From Buchnera aphidicola (Takecallis arundicolens) (GTDB lineage: Bacteria; Pseudomonadota; Gammaproteobacteria; Enterobacterales; Enterobacteriaceae): DNA of 64,000 bases. The stretch is from positions 1-64,000 of the forward strand of contig NZ_OZ060369.1 of NCBI RefSeq assembly GCF_964058945.1, read 5' to 3'. The position numbers and the translations under genes are program-made. How positions within the stretch are numbered: position 1 is the stretch's first letter; the number at the start of each line of letters is the position of its first letter. This document shows positions 58,838 through 64,000 of the stretch, one piece after another. The notes beneath the pieces are model-generated. The model had not been told where the DNA came from. It saw nothing but the letters and a program-made list of their open reading frames with translations, and did not search any database.

Positions 58838-59811
58838 TTTTAAATAGTTTAAATAAAAGTGCTATTTTATTAATGTTAATTGGTTCAGTAGAAACAATAA
58901 AAATATTTAAGTATTTAAAATTATATGAAATACAAAAAATTATTACTGCTGTTATAGATATTAATTTGGTATCTCAAGAAGAGATAAGTGATATTTTAAG
59001 TGAGTTTTTATTGAAATATAAAGATATGTCAAAATGTGTTTTTTTAGATCATACTTTATATATAAAAAATCTTAAAAATAAATTTTTGAATAAAAAAAAA
59101 TCAGAAAATTTTTTAAAAACAATATTTGATAAAAAAAAATTTTTTCATAAAATACAAGAGTTACATAATATTCCTGAAAAAAAAATATTTAGTTTATTAA
59201 AAAATGAACATTCATATATCATAACATCAATATTATTTTTTTTGGATAAAAAATATTCGGCTAACGTGATTTCATATTTTAAACATGAGCAACAATCTAA
59301 ACTGATACATTTAATTGCAAGTTTTACAGACTTAGATGAATCTAAAATGTCGGAGTTAAGTTGCGTAATTAGTATGATTTTATCTGAATATAAAAAAATC
59401 TCCTGTAGAAAAAAAAGTTTAGTTACAGCTGTTAATATTTTAAATTCTCTTAATTTTAAAAAAAGTCGTAAAATTATTTATGGGATTATGCAAGATAACC
59501 CAGATTTAGGTGATCAAATATTATGTTGCACTTTTTCTTTTGCAGACTTTGAATATTTTACTGATGATAGTATCATGCAATTAATTAAAGTTATTGATCA
59601 ATATCAAATTACTATTGCATTATATCATGTTAAAAAAGAAATAAAATGTAAATTTTTTAAATATTGTAAAAATTTAGAAGAAAATTTGCTGATATTAGAA
59701 TCAGATAATGAACGTTATATATCGCATGAAGTTGTTGAAAATGCGCAAAAATTAATTGTTTTGACTGCAAAACGGTTATTAAAAAACAGAAAGATTTCTA
59801 TTTTATTGTGA
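58834..59811 (+). CDS. fliG: flagellar switch protein FliG, divergent
   Basis: C-ring protein binding FliF through its N-terminus and, in motile bacteria, the MotA stator through its C-terminus. 325 residues (E. coli 331). The N- and middle domains are recognisable (SAILLMLIG, QIITAVID-like region, CCTFSFADFEYFTDDSIMQLIK). In my by-eye alignment the C-terminal torque residues D288, D289 and R297 of E. coli are Leu, Glu and Ser. It overlaps fliF by 4 bases (ATGA). Confidence 0.88.
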   Translation: MILNSLNKSAILLMLIGSVETIKIFKYLKLYEIQKIITAVIDINLVSQEEISDILSEFLLKYKDMSKCVFLDHTLYIKNLKNKFLNKKKSENFLKTIFDKKKFFHKIQELHNIPEKKIFSLLKNEHSYIITSILFFLDKKYSANVISYFKHEQQSKLIHLIASFTDLDESKMSELSCVISMILSEYKKISCRKKSLVTAVNILNSLNFKKSRKIIYGIMQDNPDLGDQILCCTFSFADFEYFTDDSIMQLIKVIDQYQITIALYHVKKEIKCKFFKYCKNLEENLLILESDNERYISHEVVENAQKLIVLTAKRLLKNRKISILL

Positions 59812-59820
59812 GTAAATTTT

Positions 59821-60441
59821 ATGAGCGATAAACAGATAATAAATAATTGGAAAAAATGGTGTCCAAAAAATATTCATAGAGATATTTCGATAGATCAAAA
59901 CAAAGAAAATGAAAATAAAAACACTGTATTATATAAAATATATTATGATGAAGGATTTAAAGCAGGGATTAAAGAAGGTTATAAATTAAAATTAAAACGT
60001 ACAGAGTTTGATATATATTGTGCTAAATTAAAAATTCAAAAAAAAATGAAAGATTGTTTAGAAATATTACATGAATCTTTTAAACATTTTGATGTTATCA
60101 TAGTTGATTGCTTATTACAAATTGTATTAAAAATATCTTCTAAAATTATAAATAATTCTTTAAATATACAAAAATCAAAAATAATAAAAAAAATTCAATT
60201 AATGCTATCTACAACAATTTTATCAAAAAAAATTATATTTAAAATTAATATAAATGATAAATATATTTTTGAAGAATATTTTAAAAAAATATTATCTTCA
60301 TATAACTATATAATACAATGTGATCCGCATATTAAGTCTGGTGAATGTATTATAGATTTAGAACGTGAGACATTAGATTCTACTTCATTTACAAAATGGA
60401 AAGAATTATGTCGTTTATTTTGTCATAGACAATCATTATGA
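59821..60441 (+). CDS. fliH: flagellar export regulator FliH
   Basis: Peripheral-stalk-like partner of the FliI ATPase in flagellar protein export. 206 residues. The GX3G-type helix is visible as YDEGFKAGIKEGYKLK, and the C-terminal domain ends with IIQCDPHIKSGECIIDLE, resembling the ATP synthase delta-like region. Identity to E. coli is low; the call rests on these pieces and on its place between fliG and fliI. It overlaps fliI by 4 bases. Confidence 0.85.
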   Translation: MSDKQIINNWKKWCPKNIHRDISIDQNKENENKNTVLYKIYYDEGFKAGIKEGYKLKLKRTEFDIYCAKLKIQKKMKDCLEILHESFKHFDVIIVDCLLQIVLKISSKIINNSLNIQKSKIIKKIQLMLSTTILSKKIIFKININDKYIFEEYFKKILSSYNYIIQCDPHIKSGECIIDLERETLDSTSFTKWKELCRLFCHRQSL

Positions 60442-61787
60442 ATATTAGAGTAAGTAATTGGTGTAAACAACTTAATAAGTTTAGTAAACACATTGATTAT
60501 ATTCCAGATGTTATGAATTTTGGTCGTGTAGTGGGTTTGACTGGTGTTTTAATTGAGGTCATTGGATTGAAAGTACCTATTGATACTGTATGTATTATAG
60601 AATTTTTAAAAAATAATCAAATTATACATGTTGAAGGTATTGTTATTAATTTTTCTTTACAAAAAACATTTTTAACATTGTTTGAAAATATTTATACAAT
60701 ACCACCAGATGCTCGTGTTTTTCCAAAATTTAATCAACATTTTTATACTCAGAAATGGCCATTAGGGTTTCAATTATTGGGTCGAATTTTAGACGGTCAG
60801 GGTAAACCATTAGATAATCATTTTTTATCCAATATAAATATGATCAATACTTTACAATATGAAAGTATTAATCCGCTTGATCGAGAACCTATTAGCGAAA
60901 TATTTGATGTCGGTGTTAGATCAATTAATGCTTTATTAACATTAGGAAAAGGACAAAAAATTGGATTATTATCACAATCTGGATATGGAAAGAGTTTGTT
61001 AATAGGCATGATGGCACGACACGCACAAGTTGATGTAATTATTATAGGGTTAATTGGAGAACGTAGTCGTGAAATACGATATTTTATCGAACATGTTTTA
61101 GGATTACAGGGATTATTACGTTCTGTAATAATAGCAGTACCAATAAATACATCCCCAATACTAAAAATACAAGGTGCTATGTATGCTATGCGAATTGCAG
61201 AATATTTTAGAGATCATAAACAAGATGTATTATTAATCATTGATTCTTTGACTCGATATGCTATGTCAGAACGAGAAATATCTGTTTCATTAGGTGAACT
61301 TCCGGTACATCAAGGTTATCCATCTTCTATTTTTACCAAATTATCACATTTTATTGAACGTGCTGGTAATTTTAAAAAAAATCATGGATCAATTACTGCA
61401 TTTTATACAATTTTATTAGAACAAGAAGATAATGATTTAGTTGGTGAAATTGCAAAATCAGTTTTAGATGGTCATATTGTATTATCAAAATTATATGCAG
61501 ATTTAGGGCATTATCCTGCTATTGATATCGAATTATCTATTAGTCGCCTTATGGTTAATCTTGTTAATCCATTGTATTATAAAAAAGCATGTTATCTTAA
61601 GCAATTAATGTCCACTTATCAACGAAGTCAAGATTTAATTAATGTTGGTGCTTATATCCATGGTAGTAATACCATTATCGATGAAGCAATTCAGAAATGG
61701 CCAAAAATACAATCATTTTTAAAACAAGATCTTACTGAATCAAGTTCATACATACAATCTATTTCTTTATTAAGTAATATTATTTAA
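60438..61787 (+). CDS. fliI: flagellar export ATPase FliI
   Basis: Hexameric ATPase energising flagellar type III export, related to F1 beta. 449 residues (E. coli 457). It has GRILDGQGKPLD, the P-loop SQSGYGKS at about 182-189, GLIGERSREIRYFI, Walker B VLLIIDSLTRYAMSEREI and the C-terminal YADLGHYPAIDIELSISRLM. The P-loop starts with Ser where the family has Ala or Gly. It is much better conserved than fliH and fliJ, so export activity is probably maintained. Confidence 0.95.
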   Translation: MNIRVSNWCKQLNKFSKHIDYIPDVMNFGRVVGLTGVLIEVIGLKVPIDTVCIIEFLKNNQIIHVEGIVINFSLQKTFLTLFENIYTIPPDARVFPKFNQHFYTQKWPLGFQLLGRILDGQGKPLDNHFLSNINMINTLQYESINPLDREPISEIFDVGVRSINALLTLGKGQKIGLLSQSGYGKSLLIGMMARHAQVDVIIIGLIGERSREIRYFIEHVLGLQGLLRSVIIAVPINTSPILKIQGAMYAMRIAEYFRDHKQDVLLIIDSLTRYAMSEREISVSLGELPVHQGYPSSIFTKLSHFIERAGNFKKNHGSITAFYTILLEQEDNDLVGEIAKSVLDGHIVLSKLYADLGHYPAIDIELSISRLMVNLVNPLYYKKACYLKQLMSTYQRSQDLINVGAYIHGSNTIIDEAIQKWPKIQSFLKQDLTESSSYIQSISLLSNII

Positions 61788-61823
61788 TTTTTTTATATTA
61801 TATTTAATAAATATTATAAAATT

Positions 61824-62279
61824 ATGCTAAAAAAACAAATTTTAATGTTAAAAAATATTTCACACACACGTTTAATGAAATCGCGTTTAGAATTAGATAA
61901 AATGCATGTACAATATAAAATTTGTATTTCTAAATTAAAAAAAATATTAGTTTCTTATAATATATATAAGAAAACAATGTATAACAATATGCGGTTAGGT
62001 ATAGATATAATTCAATTAAGAATATATTATAAAAATTTATTATCATGTGAAAAGAAAATTTTATTTTTGAAATCAGAAATATTGAAGTATAAAAATAATA
62101 TTGAAAATGCACAGATGTTTTTTCAAATAAATTATAAAAAATTAAAAATTTGGGATATATTATATAATCGGATATTATTTTTACAGCGGTATTATAAAAA
62201 AAAATTATCTCGTAAATATTATAATCAATATTATCAAATATTTTCTTTAAAAAAAATTATTAATCTTAGAATGTTATAA
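61824..62279 (+). CDS. fliJ: FliJ-like flagellar export protein
   Basis: Position directly after fliI and a 151-residue, almost wholly alpha-helical, Lys-rich sequence fit FliJ, the coiled-coil stalk of the export ATPase. Sequence identity to E. coli FliJ is not convincing by eye, so the name rests mainly on synteny, size and predicted coiled coil. The next gene is fliM; fliK and fliL are missing between them. Confidence 0.7.
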   Translation: MLKKQILMLKNISHTRLMKSRLELDKMHVQYKICISKLKKILVSYNIYKKTMYNNMRLGIDIIQLRIYYKNLLSCEKKILFLKSEILKYKNNIENAQMFFQINYKKLKIWDILYNRILFLQRYYKKKLSRKYYNQYYQIFSLKKIINLRML

Positions 62280-62320
62280 TATTTATTATAATAATTTATT
62301 TTTAAAATGGTTTTTATAAT

Positions 62321-63238
62321 ATGATTAAAATTATTAAAAGATGTACATTATGTGATTCTATGGATCATAGCAATTATGTGGATTCGATTAATATATTGAA
62401 AATAATGCATCAAGAAGTTATTCAATTTATAGAAATTGGATTATTTAATATGACTAATCAAAGGTTTAAAATTAAAATTTTAAAACATGAAATAATATCA
62501 AGTATGTCTATTAAAAATCATTGTTTGTTTTTTTTAAATTCATTATCATTTTCTGATGTTAATTGTTTATTTTTTATATTACTATCTTTTCCATTTATTG
62601 ATCAAGTAGTAGATTTATTATTTGGGATAACAGGAAATATATATAATAATTACAAAAACGATTTATTTACTGCATCAAAATTATATGTTATAGAAAAAAT
62701 AATGTATATTTTTATTAATGCATATAATAGTTTGTATAAAGAATGGACAATATTATGTAAAAAATATTTTACGTATAGAACTACATTAGATTTTGAATTT
62801 TTAAAAACAGTAAAAATAACATCGTATTTACAAACTGTATTTTCTTGTGAATATAAAAATTTTACAAGTAGTTTTATTATTAATATTCCAGATTTAGCGT
62901 TTTTTACAATTCAAAAAAAATATCAACATTATTGTCATATAAAAGAAAAAAAAATTTTTTCTTTTAATACAAACATGGAGTTGTTAAAACATATATATCA
63001 TTCAAAATTAAACTGCATAGTGCGGTTAGATAAATTTTTTGTTTCTTCAGATTATGTTTTAAATTTGAAATTGGGTAATATATTACATATTAATAAACCT
63101 AATTTTATTACAATATGTACGGAAAATAATATTCCTATTTTAAATGGAAAATGTTACTCTGATAATAAAAAATATATGATGTATGTAAAAACAAATTTTT
63201 TAAATACTAATTTAAATATTAAGAAGAATAAATTATGA
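62321..63238 (+). CDS. fliM: flagellar switch protein FliM, degenerate
   Basis: C-ring component. 305 residues. The C-terminal SpoA-type part is recognisable (YVLNLKLGNILHINKP, ITICTENNIPILNGKC). The middle CheC-like domain is strongly altered: the FliG-binding GGxG loop reads FGITGN. The short N-terminal helix that binds CheY-P (LSQAEIDALLNG type) is absent; the protein starts in a different sequence. No chemotaxis genes are in the window. It overlaps fliN by 4 bases. Confidence 0.8.
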   Translation: MIKIIKRCTLCDSMDHSNYVDSINILKIMHQEVIQFIEIGLFNMTNQRFKIKILKHEIISSMSIKNHCLFFLNSLSFSDVNCLFFILLSFPFIDQVVDLLFGITGNIYNNYKNDLFTASKLYVIEKIMYIFINAYNSLYKEWTILCKKYFTYRTTLDFEFLKTVKITSYLQTVFSCEYKNFTSSFIINIPDLAFFTIQKKYQHYCHIKEKKIFSFNTNMELLKHIYHSKLNCIVRLDKFFVSSDYVLNLKLGNILHINKPNFITICTENNIPILNGKCYSDNKKYMMYVKTNFLNTNLNIKKNKL

Positions 63239-63603
63239 ATAAGGATATAAAAGATATAAAACATGATTTTAATCATGATATACATGAATTGGAAACGTCA
63301 AAAAATAAATTGTTAAATGTAGATAAAAAAAATAAAAAAATCAGTAATTTAAATATCTTAAATATTAAAAACAGTATATTATCCGAAGCTGTTTTAGATG
63401 TTATGATTCAATTAGGAGTAATGAAAATTAAAATACAAGATTTATTGCAGATTATTCCAGGTACAATATTATATTTGAATAAATTGAATTATGATATTTT
63501 GGATATTTTTATAAATGATGTTTTAATTGCGCAAGGTGAATTAGTGAAATTAAAAGATAGATATGGTATCCGTGTTATTAAAATTTTTAAATCACGTCAT
63601 TAA
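63235..63603 (+). CDS. fliN: flagellar C-ring protein FliN
   Basis: C-ring protein that also docks FliH-FliI. 122 residues: a variable Lys/Asn-rich N-terminus, then the SpoA domain with LDVMIQLGVMKIKIQDLLQIIPGTI and LIAQGELVKLKDRYGIRVIKI, close to E. coli FliN. Better conserved than FliM. The next gene begins five bases after its stop. Confidence 0.92.
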   Translation: MNKDIKDIKHDFNHDIHELETSKNKLLNVDKKNKKISNLNILNIKNSILSEAVLDVMIQLGVMKIKIQDLLQIIPGTILYLNKLNYDILDIFINDVLIAQGELVKLKDRYGIRVIKIFKSRH

Positions 63604-63608
63604 ATAAT

Positions 63609-64000
63609 ATGAAAGATATATTTAACCAATTTTATAAAAAAATTTTTTACAATAATAATACTTATTTTAAGGTGATAATCGTTGTATTGTTAATATTATG
63701 GATTATGAAAATTATTAGTGGAATACGATTTAATAATAATAATAATACTTGTATTAAAAGTATTAATCAAACAAAAATAGATGCAAAAAATAAAATTATT
63801 ATTTTAGATATTCAGGATATAAGATTAATATTAGGATCAACACCGTATAATATTAGAACTTTACATACTATACCAATTGTTGATAATAAAACAATCCGTC
63901 CTGTTAAATATAATATTTCAAAACCGAAATCATTTTTATTTAAAAAAATAGCATATCGATTTTTATTATTTTTGATGTTGTCTTGTTATAGTCCTAATGT
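63609..64000 (+). CDS. FliO-like export protein, possibly fused to FliP; cut by the window edge
   Basis: An open frame of 130 codons with no stop runs off the right edge. It has a membrane helix at about residues 20-37, then a segment (LDIQDIRLILGSTPYNIRTLHTIPI) matching the FliO pattern VDVEDARLVLGVTAGQINLLHKLP. Without a stop it continues into KKIAYRFLLFLMLSC, a signal-peptide-like helix such as starts FliP. This suggests one FliO-FliP polypeptide, though a separate FliP start at an internal ATG in the same frame is also possible. Confidence 0.75.
   Translation, partial: MKDIFNQFYKKIFYNNNTYFKVIIVVLLILWIMKIISGIRFNNNNNTCIKSINQTKIDAKNKIIILDIQDIRLILGSTPYNIRTLHTIPIVDNKTIRPVKYNISKPKSFLFKKIAYRFLLFLMLSCYSPN

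Overview
The window is a gene-dense, very AT-rich stretch of a strongly reduced gammaproteobacterial chromosome. Protein sequences track Escherichia coli closely and gene order is that of the aphid endosymbiont Buchnera aphidicola: mnmG, atp operon, gyrB-dnaN, rpmH-rnpA-yidC-mnmE, groESL, efp, the rpoBC operon, arg genes, rpsU-dnaG-rpoD, pts operon, ligA, gltX, fli operon. The genus call rests on that order, the long A/T homopolymers inside genes, the lack of mobile elements and the scattered single-gene deletions. I cannot name the aphid host. I read about 50 protein genes, seven tRNA genes, one truncated gene at the right edge and no clear pseudogene.

Layout. 1-127: a 37-bp tandem repeat running into mnmG. 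139-8662 (+): mnmG and the ATP synthase operon atpBEFHAGDC. 8690-12289 (-): gyrB and dnaN; recF and dnaA are missing from this cluster. 12580-16195 (+): rpmH, rnpA, yidC, mnmE. 16228-16300 (-): tRNA-Phe. 16571-19243 (+): groES, groEL, efp. 19250-20610 (-): dnaC, rsmD. 20706-25240 (+): ftsY, rpoH, metE. 25326-26915 (-): purH. 27115-27624 (+): yqhA. 27742-39732 (-): one long transcription and translation block, tRNA-Thr/Tyr/Gly/Thr, secE, nusG, rplKAJL, rpoBC, with tufB gone. 39929-44348 (+): metF, argB, argG, argH, with argC and argE gone. 44451-48355 (-): rpoD, dnaG, rpsU. 48468-49472 (+): tsaD. 49496-52969 (-): ribB, crr, ptsI, ptsH. 53417-55447 (+): ligA. 55450-55608 (-): tRNA-Lys and tRNA-Val. 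55755-57149 (+): gltX. 57350-64000 (+): fliF, G, H, I, J, M, N and a FliO-like gene that may be fused to FliP.

Most genes serve replication, transcription, translation, protein folding and ATP synthesis. The accessory content is symbiosis-type metabolism: methionine (metE, metF), arginine (argB, argG, argH), purine salvage of AICAR (purH), riboflavin (ribB) and PTS sugar uptake. The fli genes encode the flagellar basal body and export apparatus; their sequences suggest export rather than motility.

I found no CRISPR array, insertion sequence, prophage, toxin system or clearly novel multi-gene system. The best leads are the promoter-bearing repeat array on the ancestral oriC side of mnmG, the empty dnaA slot, a divergent ArgB beside lost argC/argE, a possible FliO-FliP fusion, loss of motor residues in FliG, and near-consensus promoters kept mainly at stable-RNA and ribosomal genes.
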